This document shows, piece after piece, positions 42,169 through 49,922 of a stretch of DNA of 64,000 nucleotides (positions within the stretch are counted from its first letter, which is position 1; every line of letters starts with the position of its first letter). The translations under genes and the position numbers were made by a program. The notes below the pieces were generated by a model. The model ran no database searches and was not told the DNA's origin. It worked only from the letters and a program-made list of their open reading frames with translations. Source of the DNA: JANQNX01 sp040217095 (GTDB taxonomy: Bacteria; Pseudomonadota; Gammaproteobacteria; Eutrophobiales; Eutrophobiaceae); the NCBI GenBank assembly GCA_965229565.1, contig OZ245888.1, positions 1,674,001 through 1,738,000 on the forward strand, read 5' to 3'.

Positions 42169-43089
42169 ATGAGTGATACAAGCACAAGTACTCCCTCCCT
42201 CTCCGCTACACATACCTCGATAATCGATCAGTTTCTGGACGCTATCTGGATGGAGCGCGGCCTCAGCAAGAACACTCTGGATGCGTATCGGGCCGACCTG
42301 GCACAGTTTGCCGTGTGGCTACAGCAACAAGACAAGCAAATAATCGCTGTTGATGCCGGAACGATACTGGCATACCTGTCGCATGCGAATGCACAATCCG
42401 TTCGCACAGTGGCCCGACGCCTTTCCAGTATCAGGCGCCTTTACGAATACCTTGCCCGCGAGGACCGTATCAAGGTAAATCCTGCCAGCCAGGTTGAGGC
42501 TCCCCGAATCGGACGATCATTGCCAAAATCGTTAACGGAAAGCGAGGTGGAGGCGTTATTAAATGCCCCTGACGTGGAGGAGGTACTGGGGCTACGAGAC
42601 CGCGCCATGCTGGAATTACTGTATGCCACCGGCCTGCGTGTATCAGAACTGGTCACGCTGACCATACAGCAACTGAATCTCCGCCAGGGCGTGTTGCGGG
42701 TTACCGGCAAGGGCAACAAGGAGAGGCTGGTACCCATGGGCGAGGAAGCAAATAGCTGGCTGGAACGTTACCTGCAATCAGCCCGCGGCCAGATACTACA
42801 GGGAGTACTCAGTGATGATTTATTCCCGAGCAAACGGGGCAGGGCGATGACCCGCCAAACCTTCTGGCACAGTATCAAGCGTTACGCGAAAAAGGCAGAA
42901 ATCAGCAAGCCATTATCGCCTCACGTCCTGCGCCATGCCTTTGCCACTCATCTCGTCAATCATGGCGCCGATCTCAGGGTGGTACAGATGTTACTTGGCC
43001 ATAGCGATATCTCGACTACACAAATTTATACACATGTAGCGCGAGAGAGACTAAAAAACCTGCATGGTGAACATCATCCCCGGGGATAG
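42169..43089 (+). CDS. xerD: Site-specific tyrosine recombinase XerD
   Basis: A 306-residue recombinase that with XerC resolves chromosome dimers at dif. The N-terminal SAM-like core-binding domain (FLDAIWMERGLSKNTLDAYR) is followed by the catalytic domain: Arg in ATGLRVSEL, Lys in GKGNKER, HxxR in PHVLRHAFATH, His in LGHSDIS and the nucleophile Tyr in TQIYTHV near residue 287. Position after rplS and before dsbC matches xerD rather than xerC in this class. No attachment site or element is nearby, so it is the housekeeping enzyme. Confidence 0.93.
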   Translation: MSDTSTSTPSLSATHTSIIDQFLDAIWMERGLSKNTLDAYRADLAQFAVWLQQQDKQIIAVDAGTILAYLSHANAQSVRTVARRLSSIRRLYEYLAREDRIKVNPASQVEAPRIGRSLPKSLTESEVEALLNAPDVEEVLGLRDRAMLELLYATGLRVSELVTLTIQQLNLRQGVLRVTGKGNKERLVPMGEEANSWLERYLQSARGQILQGVLSDDLFPSKRGRAMTRQTFWHSIKRYAKKAEISKPLSPHVLRHAFATHLVNHGADLRVVQMLLGHSDISTTQIYTHVARERLKNLHGEHHPRG

Positions 43090-43112
43090 GGCGACTTAAC
43101 TTGCCGCGTAGG

Positions 43113-44899
43113 TCAGGTGTATTCCTGGGGTAGTACCGAGTAGACCTCTTCCAGGGTGGTGATCCCGTCGGCAACCTTTTGCGCGCCACCTATTTTCAGT
43201 GTGCGCATACCGCTTTTCATTGCTGATCTCCTGATAGCATCGACGTTGGTCTCGCTTTTGATGTATGTGCGGATCTCCGTATCAAGCGTCAGGATTTCAT
43301 AAATACCGGTTCTGCCGAGGTAGCCTGTATGCCGACATTCATCGCAACCAACTGGCTGGCATATCATTGCCGGCATTTTCAGTTTGTCCGGTTTTGAATA
43401 TTGTTCCCAGGCATTTTTATCTGCGGGCACTTTTTCCTTACAGTGAACACACAGGGTCCTCAATAGTCGCTGGGCCACCACGCCTCGCAGGGTGGCATTG
43501 ATCAGGAACGGCTGAGTGCCGATATCGATGAGCCTGGTTATGGCCGATGCCGCGTCATTAGTATGCAGGCTGGAAAACACGAGATGTCCGGTCAACGCGG
43601 CCTGGATGGCAATGTCGGCCGTTTCCGCATCGCGAATCTCGCCTACCATGATGATATCCGGGTCCTGTCTCAATAAGGTCCTGACCCCGGAAGCAAAATT
43701 CACCCCGATGACAGGCTGTACCTGCATCTGGTTGTACTGCGGGTCGACCATTTCGATCGGGTCTTCAATAGTACAGATATTAATTTCCGGTCTCGAAATC
43801 TGGTTAAGAATCGAATACAGCGTAGTGGTCTTGCCCGACCCGGTTGGGCCAGTTACCAGGAAGATGCCATTCTTGTTTTCTAATATTGTCGATAGTATTT
43901 GTTCATCATGCCGCGTAAACCCAAGTTCGTGGTAGGACTTGATCAGCATCTCCGGATCGAAAATACGGATCACCAGCTTTTCCCCAAAGGTGGTAGGCAT
44001 GGTAGATAGCCGCATTTCAACTTCCTTTCCAGCAGGAGTAATGGTTTTGACACGGCCGTCCTGGGGGCGGCGGCGGTCAGTCACATCCATGCGTCGAGAG
44101 ACTTGAAGCGACTCGTTATAGCCGTGGTCAACACAGTGGGAAATTCATGTACTACATGCAAAACACCATCAATGCGAAATCGGACCCTGCCTTTCTCCCT
44201 CCTGGGTTCCAGGTGAATATCACTGGCGCGCTGCTCAAAGGCAAATTGCAACAGCCAGTCAACAATGCTGACGATATGCTGGTTATTTGCATCGAGTTCA
44301 CCGGCCTTGCCAACCTTGACCAGTTGCTCGAAGTTTTGAATCAGCGCAATTGGTTCATCGTTCTTTTGTTTAATCGCGCCGCTAATGGATTTGCTCACAC
44401 CATAAAATTCGACCAGGTATCTTTCCAGGTCACGCGGATTGATAATGACCCGGTTTACTTTCAGGCGGGCGATGCGCTCGAGTTCCGATTCCCAGAATGA
44501 AATAAAAGGTTCGCAAGTCGCAACGGTTAATTCCTTGTTGTTGACTGACACTGGCAGGATCTTGAGTTTGTTGGCATAGGCCTGGGAAACCACGGAAGTA
44601 ATTTTTTCCACGTCCACTTTTAATGGGTCGATGCGCATATAGGGTTGCCCGACTCGATCAGCCAGCCATCGGGTCAATGTTTCCAGGGTTAATGGATAGG
44701 ATGGTTGCGTTGCTGATTGCCAGCCTTGCTCGGCGATAGCAATAAGAGGATGTAACTTGACCCTGGATTTCTCGGTTTGCAAGGCACTCATTTGCACACG
44801 TTGTTGTTGCTTGATCAAACCATCTTTCTCAAGCAGATCAAGAACGTAGCCCAGCTCAAGGTTGGTGTCGGCGGGGAATTGTTCTACCGTGTTATTCAT
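43113..44899 (-). pseudogene. GspE/PilB-type secretion ATPase, split by a frameshift
   Basis: Two reading frames together make one type II secretion/type IV pilus ATPase of about 595 residues. The upstream frame (44899 to 44081, 272 codons) holds the T2SSE N-terminal domain and ASDIHLEPR, ending out of frame after ITSRFKSL. The downstream frame (entering near 44090) resumes at MDVTDRRRPQDGRV and contains Walker A GPTGSGKTT, LLRQDPDIIMVGEIRD (Walker B) and a CxxC...CxxC zinc site. A single missing base around 44085-44095 explains the split. It may be a real mutation, a sequencing error, or read by recoding. No other secretion or pilus genes are near; it lies between xerD and dsbC. Confidence 0.82.
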
Positions 44900-45040
44900 T
44901 GGTGCTCACTCTTGCTCAACTTTAACACGGAAAATGTGACTCGCGTATCTCTAACCGTTTAATTTTTATGGTAGTTTGGAACAGACAGGTATCTGATGGG
45001 TCTGATATTATTATCAATTTTGAAAATGAGGTTGAGCAGT

Positions 45041-45751
45041 ATGAAATTCGGCGTTGCAATCATCCTGACACTGGCACTTTCGCCGTCATTATATGCTGAC
45101 GATATTGAACAGGACATTAGACTGGGCCTTTCAATGTTGCTGCCGGAAGTGGAAGTCAGTGATATCAAGGCAACACCGATCAATGGTATCTACCAGGTTA
45201 TTATCGGGCCTGATGTCATCTACATGACCGCTGACGGTCGATACGTGTTTAAAGGTGATTTACTGGATATCAACGAGCGAAGAAACCTCACTGAAGATGT
45301 GCGTTCAGAAAACAGGGTTGGCTTGTTGAACAGTCTGAAAAAAGACGAGTATATCGAATTTGCTGCCAGCTCTCCGTCTGAAACCATTTATGTTTTTACG
45401 GACATAGACTGCGGCTACTGTCGCAAGCTTCACCAGGACGTGCCCGAGTTGAATAACAGGGGAGTGACAGTGCGTTATCTGGCGTATCCACGTGCTGGTG
45501 TTAATTCGGCTACTGGCCGTGAAATGGAATCTGTCTGGTGTGCTGACAACAAGCAGGAGGCACTCACCAGGGCCAAGAACAATGAGTCTGTAGAGAGTAA
45601 AACCTGTGCCAACAGCCCGATCGCCCGTCAGTATGATTTGGGCAAGCAACTGGGTGTTCGTGGCACACCTGCTATTTATCTTGAAGACGGCCAGGCAATT
45701 CCCGGCTACATGCCACCTGACAGGCTAATAAAAAGTATGCAGCAACAATAA
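45041..45751 (+). CDS. dsbC: Thiol:disulfide interchange protein DsbC
   Basis: A 236-residue periplasmic disulfide isomerase. A signal peptide (VAIILTLALSPSLYA) is followed by the dimerisation domain (about 20-80) and the thioredoxin-like domain with active site CGYC in DIDCGYCRKLH, a cis-Pro in GTPAIY and a second Cys pair (SVWCAD, KTCANS). Start at ATG 45041, with GAGG nine bases upstream; an ATG at 45026 is also in frame. Association with xerD upstream is the usual gammaproteobacterial order. It may serve the many cysteine-rich exported proteins of the C1 region, which is inference only. Confidence 0.94.
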   Translation: MKFGVAIILTLALSPSLYADDIEQDIRLGLSMLLPEVEVSDIKATPINGIYQVIIGPDVIYMTADGRYVFKGDLLDINERRNLTEDVRSENRVGLLNSLKKDEYIEFAASSPSETIYVFTDIDCGYCRKLHQDVPELNNRGVTVRYLAYPRAGVNSATGREMESVWCADNKQEALTRAKNNESVESKTCANSPIARQYDLGKQLGVRGTPAIYLEDGQAIPGYMPPDRLIKSMQQQ

Positions 45752-45754
45752 GCG

Positions 45755-46486
45755 CTAGTTGCTTTGCGTAGGTTGCTTGTTAAATTCCTCGATGACAGCA
45801 GTCGTCAAGCGTCCTTTCTTCTCAGTAATGACGACCTTAACCGGCAGAAAATCCAGTTCATAAGCGCACCAGAACCAGGTCTTTCGGTCACTGTTTTCCT
45901 TGCGTCGTTCTATTTTCATGGCCTTGAATTTGCCAATTGGCGTTTCAATAACTTCATCGGCAATATGCTCAAAGTAATAGTTCTTTATTTTTCCCCCATC
46001 TGCAATGGTGTAATTTTCAGGAACTTTACCGCTCTTCAAATCAGACATGATGGTCAACTGGTAAAGTAATTTATCCAGTATCCCCGCCTGCGTATCCATG
46101 TGCCAGGTTGAATCATTGACCTTATTGGTTATCCTGTTTTTATCCCAGTTAAAAGTAATGTCAACAAACCGATCTTTCTTACCACCGGTATGTTGATACT
46201 TGTATGTCTGCGGGATGAAGCCCTGGTCCGAATAAGACCATTTGCTCTGTTCAACAATATGGTCGTCTCTGAAAATTGAGATAAAGCCGGTGGTCTTGCT
46301 CTCCGAGTGAAACAGGTAGCTGTTGTCTGAAATCATGCTGAATTTTCTTTCCATCAGGCCGATTTTCATATCGTTGCTGTAGAGGGTGTAACTGACCTGA
46401 AAAAAGGGTGGAAGGTTAGCTTCAGCCTGCCCGTGGCCCACAACTGCCAGCAGGAACAGGAGTAATAGATATTTTTTAATAAACAT
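45755..46486 (-). CDS. DUF3108 exported protein
   Basis: A 243-residue protein with a signal peptide (KYLLLLFLLAVVGHGQAEA) and a DUF3108 domain covering most of the rest: FFQVSYTLYSNDMKIGLMER at the start, YKYQHTGGKKDRFVDITFNWD in the middle, and ELDFLPVKVVITEKKGRL at the end. The domain is a beta-rich periplasmic or outer-membrane-associated fold with no assigned role. It converges on dsbC with three bases between the stops and is divergent from waaA. Confidence 0.82.
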   Translation of the reverse strand: MFIKKYLLLLFLLAVVGHGQAEANLPPFFQVSYTLYSNDMKIGLMERKFSMISDNSYLFHSESKTTGFISIFRDDHIVEQSKWSYSDQGFIPQTYKYQHTGGKKDRFVDITFNWDKNRITNKVNDSTWHMDTQAGILDKLLYQLTIMSDLKSGKVPENYTIADGGKIKNYYFEHIADEVIETPIGKFKAMKIERRKENSDRKTWFWCAYELDFLPVKVVITEKKGRLTTAVIEEFNKQPTQSN

Positions 46487-46656
46487 ATTGAATACTAGGA
46501 CATTTACCGTGTGGTAAAATTCGATATAAATTGCGAACTGGCCCCGGATTTTTTATCAAACTGATACATTCCCAGCCCGATAGTTTCGAGATATTAACCA
46601 ATTCAGAACATTATACTGAAACCATACATATAAGAAGCCCCGGCCCTATTCAAACC

Positions 46657-47952
46657 GTGCATCATTTTTACTCTTTTATCATAATCCTGTTGTTGCCACT
46701 GGCATTGGCAAGGCTATTTATTCTCGGTTTTAAGAATCCCGCTTACCGTCAACGCTGGCAGGAACGACTGGGTATCTTTGACTGGGACAGGGGGGAGTTA
46801 CCGGTTATCTGGCTGCATGCGGTGTCAGTAGGAGAAATGAATGCTGCCACGCCATTGATCACTAAATTAATCCAGCAATACCCGGGCTACCAGGTACTGG
46901 TAACAACGGTGACACCAACCGGGGCCCAGACGTTACAGATGCATTTTGGTGGAGAAATAAAACACCTGTATTTTCCGTTTGACCTGCGCATGTTTGTTAA
47001 ACGCACGCTGGATAAGATACAGCCGCAATTGCTCATCATCATGGAAACAGAGATATGGCCAAATCTTTGTTACGAATGTGAACAACGTAACGTGCCGGTT
47101 GTGTTAATAAATGCCAGGCTGAGTGATAAGTCCGCCAGGAATTACCGTCGAGTTGCCGGGTTAACCCGAATGACATTGGAAAGGCTTGCCCGGATAGCCG
47201 CCCAGACAGAGAAAGATGCCCAACGTTTTATATCCCTGGGTTTAAGCCCGGACAAGGTGAGTGTCTGCGGTAATCTCAAGTTTGATGTATCTATACCGCA
47301 AAGTGTGACCGAGCAGGCCGAGGTACTGAAGCGATATTTTTCTACCAGTCGGCATATCTGGATGGCTGCCAGTACACAGGAGGGAGAGGAGGAAATCATT
47401 CTCAATGCGCATCGCTCGATATTGAAACGTCACCCGGATGCCATCCTGATCCTGGCGCCAAGACACCCGGAGCGCTGTTCGAAAGTAGCCGTGCTGTGTG
47501 CCGACAAAGGGCTCGATTTTATTACCCGGACGTCCAACCAGCCCTTCACCTCATCACGACAGGTGTACCTGTTGGATACGCTGGGAGAATTACAGCCGCA
47601 CTATGCAGCGGCACAGGTCGCCTTTGTCGGGGGTAGCCTGGTCAATCGAGGTGGCCAAAACATGCTGGAACCTGCCAGCCTGGGTATCCCGGTTATGGCA
47701 GGACCTTATACCTATAATTTTGCAGAAATCACGCAAATTTTAAAGGAGGCTGGTGGTCTCCGACTGGTTATGTCGGCTTCTGAACTGGGCGAACAGGTTT
47801 GCGAATATTTTGAAGATGCCAATTTCAGGCATGACGCTGGAGAAAAGGCCCGCCAGGTAATAAGATCCAACCAGGGCAACGTGGATAAAATACTCGAAAT
47901 AGTTGCTTATTTCCTGGAACCGCATGCAACTTATTCAAAAAATAATATCTAA
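46657..47952 (+). CDS. waaA: 3-deoxy-D-manno-octulosonic acid (Kdo) transferase
   Basis: A 431-residue inner-membrane-anchored glycosyltransferase that adds Kdo to lipid IVA in lipopolysaccharide synthesis. An N-terminal anchor (YSFIIILLLPLALARLFIL) leads to KNPAYRQRWQERLG, WLHAVSVGEMNAATPL with the catalytic Glu, and METEIWPNL; the C-terminal domain has APRHPERC and FVGGSLVNRGGQNMLEPA. I take GTG at 46657 as the start because it gives the family length (E. coli has 425); the frame is open further upstream but that part does not look like protein of this family. No strong ribosome site supports either choice. Confidence 0.9.
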   Translation: MHHFYSFIIILLLPLALARLFILGFKNPAYRQRWQERLGIFDWDRGELPVIWLHAVSVGEMNAATPLITKLIQQYPGYQVLVTTVTPTGAQTLQMHFGGEIKHLYFPFDLRMFVKRTLDKIQPQLLIIMETEIWPNLCYECEQRNVPVVLINARLSDKSARNYRRVAGLTRMTLERLARIAAQTEKDAQRFISLGLSPDKVSVCGNLKFDVSIPQSVTEQAEVLKRYFSTSRHIWMAASTQEGEEEIILNAHRSILKRHPDAILILAPRHPERCSKVAVLCADKGLDFITRTSNQPFTSSRQVYLLDTLGELQPHYAAAQVAFVGGSLVNRGGQNMLEPASLGIPVMAGPYTYNFAEITQILKEAGGLRLVMSASELGEQVCEYFEDANFRHDAGEKARQVIRSNQGNVDKILEIVAYFLEPHATYSKNNI

Positions 47953-48004
47953 TCTACTAAATCCTACACGCTTATAGCCTTACAAATTTCAGAGGAGAAT
48001 TAGC

Positions 48005-48400
48005 ATGAAACACTTACTGGCAGCGATAACGCTTTTAGCCTGTACTACCACGTCGGCATTCGCCGATGAATACCCGTCCGAACAAACCGTACGTTATGCG
48101 CTGGAGTGCATGGCAGAGCTTGGTGGTCAAACGGATGAAAACCTCTATACCTGCCTGTGTCGCTATGACAATATCCGCGCGGCCATGCCTTTCACGGAAT
48201 ACGAGGAAGCAGTGACTTACGAAAGAAACAAGTCAATGCCAGGTGAGAAGGGTGGATTCTTTCGCGACAATGAACGTGGTGAAAACTTTTACAAGGTATT
48301 GAAAGAAGTCAGAAAGGATGCATTAAGCCAATGTCCGGTTACCAAACGGGTAACCGTCGATAAAAGCAAATTGACAAACTCTGCCGATGCAAAAAAATAA
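48005..48400 (+). CDS. Small exported cysteine-containing protein near the xox region
   Basis: A 131-residue protein with a good signal peptide (LLAAITLLACTTTSAFA, cleavage near residue 20) and four cysteines in the mature part: C35 (ALECMAEL), C50 and C52 (YTCLCRYD) and one near 104 (LSQCPV). The arrangement suggests disulfides or a small metal site, but there is no CxxCH heme motif. AGAGGAG lies upstream of the ATG. I do not recognise a family. It is convergent with the SoxYZ-like gene and shares its terminator; proximity to XoxF suggests, without proving, a link to methanol oxidation. Confidence 0.7.
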   Translation: MKHLLAAITLLACTTTSAFADEYPSEQTVRYALECMAELGGQTDENLYTCLCRYDNIRAAMPFTEYEEAVTYERNKSMPGEKGGFFRDNERGENFYKVLKEVRKDALSQCPVTKRVTVDKSKLTNSADAKK

Positions 48401-48406
48401 TTAAAG

Positions 48407-48437
48407 AAAAAGGGTGATTTTTAAATCACCCTTTTTT
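48407..48437. terminator. Bidirectional terminator between the small exported protein and SoxYZ-like genes
   Basis: AAAAGGGTGATTT pairs with AAATCACCCTTTT, flanked by A-rich sequence on the left and T-rich on the right, so it can act on both strands. Confidence 0.85.
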
Positions 48438-49277
48438 CATTTCAAAGCTGTCAGAAAATTCATTCCGCTTGGTATCCTTACCACTAACAGTCATTGTCCC
48501 TTCTCCGTCAGGCACAAAGTAGAAACGAAACGCCGGATCCATGCTCACTGAAAATGTCAGTGCAGCCTTCATTACTGCTTCACCATCATAAGTAACTTCC
48601 AAATCACTGACGTAGTGTGCAGGTGGAATGACGTGAGAACCAATTCTCAAAGGGGCCATACCGGTAATATTGGGATGCCTGATTTTCAACTGAACCAGGT
48701 TAGGTTTGCCTGGCTCCAGTTCACCGATATTTTTTAACTTCATTTGACCAAGCAGTTTCTTCGAGTCTTCAATACTGGCTGGTGGTGGTGCAGAGCAGGC
48801 GCCCCGGGCACGCACGAAGTTTTTGGCCATGTATAATTCGCCGGTGTTGAGTTCTGCCACGGCACGGACATAGCTAAAGGTATCTACCCGAATGCGCATG
48901 GCAATATCGGCCTTGCCACTCTTCTTCGTAAAATCGAAGATCCCTATCAGGGGCACCGGATTCTTGTCGACGAACAGATGCATACGTTTAATGTAGCGAT
49001 CGTCTTCCTGAGAAATCTTGGTATGTACCGAGATGGGTACGACTGTCGCATCCTCTGCCGTATAGGGTGCCTTGATTTCAAATATGTTTTGTTCGGCCCC
49101 CTCTATTATCTCCTTGCCCTTGAAGTTGGCTGGCCGGAGCGTTTCTTCCCAAACCTTGTCAGATTGCTGTTGCCTGAAATCAGGTGGCGCTACATCGGCC
49201 GCGGCCGGCATGGTCATACCGAGCAACAGTGTTAGCGGGAGGGTAAAAATGAGTGACTTGAGTAACATGTCTGGCAC
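48426..49277 (-). CDS. Quinoprotein dehydrogenase-associated SoxYZ-like carrier
   Basis: A 283-residue exported protein with a signal peptide (LIFTLPLTLLLGMTMPAAA) and two domains. The first (about 35-165) is SoxY-like and ends in RGACSAPPP, where Cys 161 could be the sulfur-type attachment residue although the SoxY terminus GGCGG is absent. The second (about 175-283) is SoxZ-like (LVQLKIRHPNITGMAPLR). Fused SoxYZ proteins of this type commonly accompany PQQ methanol/alcohol dehydrogenases. It is divergent from xoxF, 645 bases away. Its biochemical role is unproven. Confidence 0.85.
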   Translation of the reverse strand: MPDMLLKSLIFTLPLTLLLGMTMPAAADVAPPDFRQQQSDKVWEETLRPANFKGKEIIEGAEQNIFEIKAPYTAEDATVVPISVHTKISQEDDRYIKRMHLFVDKNPVPLIGIFDFTKKSGKADIAMRIRVDTFSYVRAVAELNTGELYMAKNFVRARGACSAPPPASIEDSKKLLGQMKLKNIGELEPGKPNLVQLKIRHPNITGMAPLRIGSHVIPPAHYVSDLEVTYDGEAVMKAALTFSVSMDPAFRFYFVPDGEGTMTVSGKDTKRNEFSDSFEMKKG

Positions 49278-49922
49278 CTCTTGTTCATTGCCATAATTCG
49301 AAAAAAATCTTGTTAAAATAGTGATGCTTATAAGACAGTTAATGTAACAGGAAGTTTGTCGTTAATTAATGATAAATAATGACGCAACGCAACAATGCTG
49401 GTTGTGCGTTGCAACATAAGATTCGCACGTAATCAGTGCATTTATTTACTGTTTATTTTTTGTCTAGATATTAATTTCTGGTGTGTTCTAAATGACTTGC
49501 GTGACATAGGAAAATTTCCTACACTCATCGTCCGTCAAAGATCAGTAATTAAATCAATGCTGCGCTGCACATTTTTAATTACTCTTCCTTGAAATATGTA
49601 ACAGCTGTATAATTTTATTAATAATAACAAGGCTCGAATATGTTATTTCGGGTACAAAGGAATTGGCTAATAGGTATAGATGATTAATATGCATTTACCT
49701 GCATTAAGCTCAATCGAAAATACATTTTCTAGACCGACTATTGAATTAGTCAGTGCTTCCCTTGCTTATAAATTTCTCTCTCGCAATACGAATTCGATTG
49801 TTCGTAATTCAAGTACAAGTAAAAGTTTAACAACGCAATAGTGCTTTATGATCTCGAGGTACTGTTGGGTTTTTCTGTGATATAGAGATCAAATACATGA
49901 TCAACTAATAGAGGAGGAGGTC
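49278..49922. promoter_or_regulatory. Long AT-rich control region between the SoxYZ-like gene and xoxF
   Basis: No gene is supported in these 645 bases. Notable elements are an imperfect inverted repeat at 49384-49412 (GCAACGCA facing TGTGCGTTGC), a perfect 15-base palindrome TAGGAAAATTTCCTA at 49507-49521, a TATAAT at 49608-49613 without a good -35, and a very strong ribosome site AGGAGGAGG just before the xoxF ATG. Such a long leader suggests layered control of xoxF, perhaps by two-component regulators as in other methylotrophs; the binding proteins are unknown. Confidence 0.5.
49507..49521. promoter_or_regulatory. Perfect palindrome upstream of xoxF, candidate operator
   Basis: TAGGAAAATTTCCTA: seven-base arms around a central A, about 400 bases before the xoxF start codon and about 230 bases before the SoxYZ-like start. 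It resembles a dimeric regulator site. Function is a guess. Confidence 0.35.

Noticed and set aside
42169..43089. Integrase of a mobile element
   Set aside because: Motifs and position after rplS fit housekeeping XerD; no attachment repeats or phage genes nearby.
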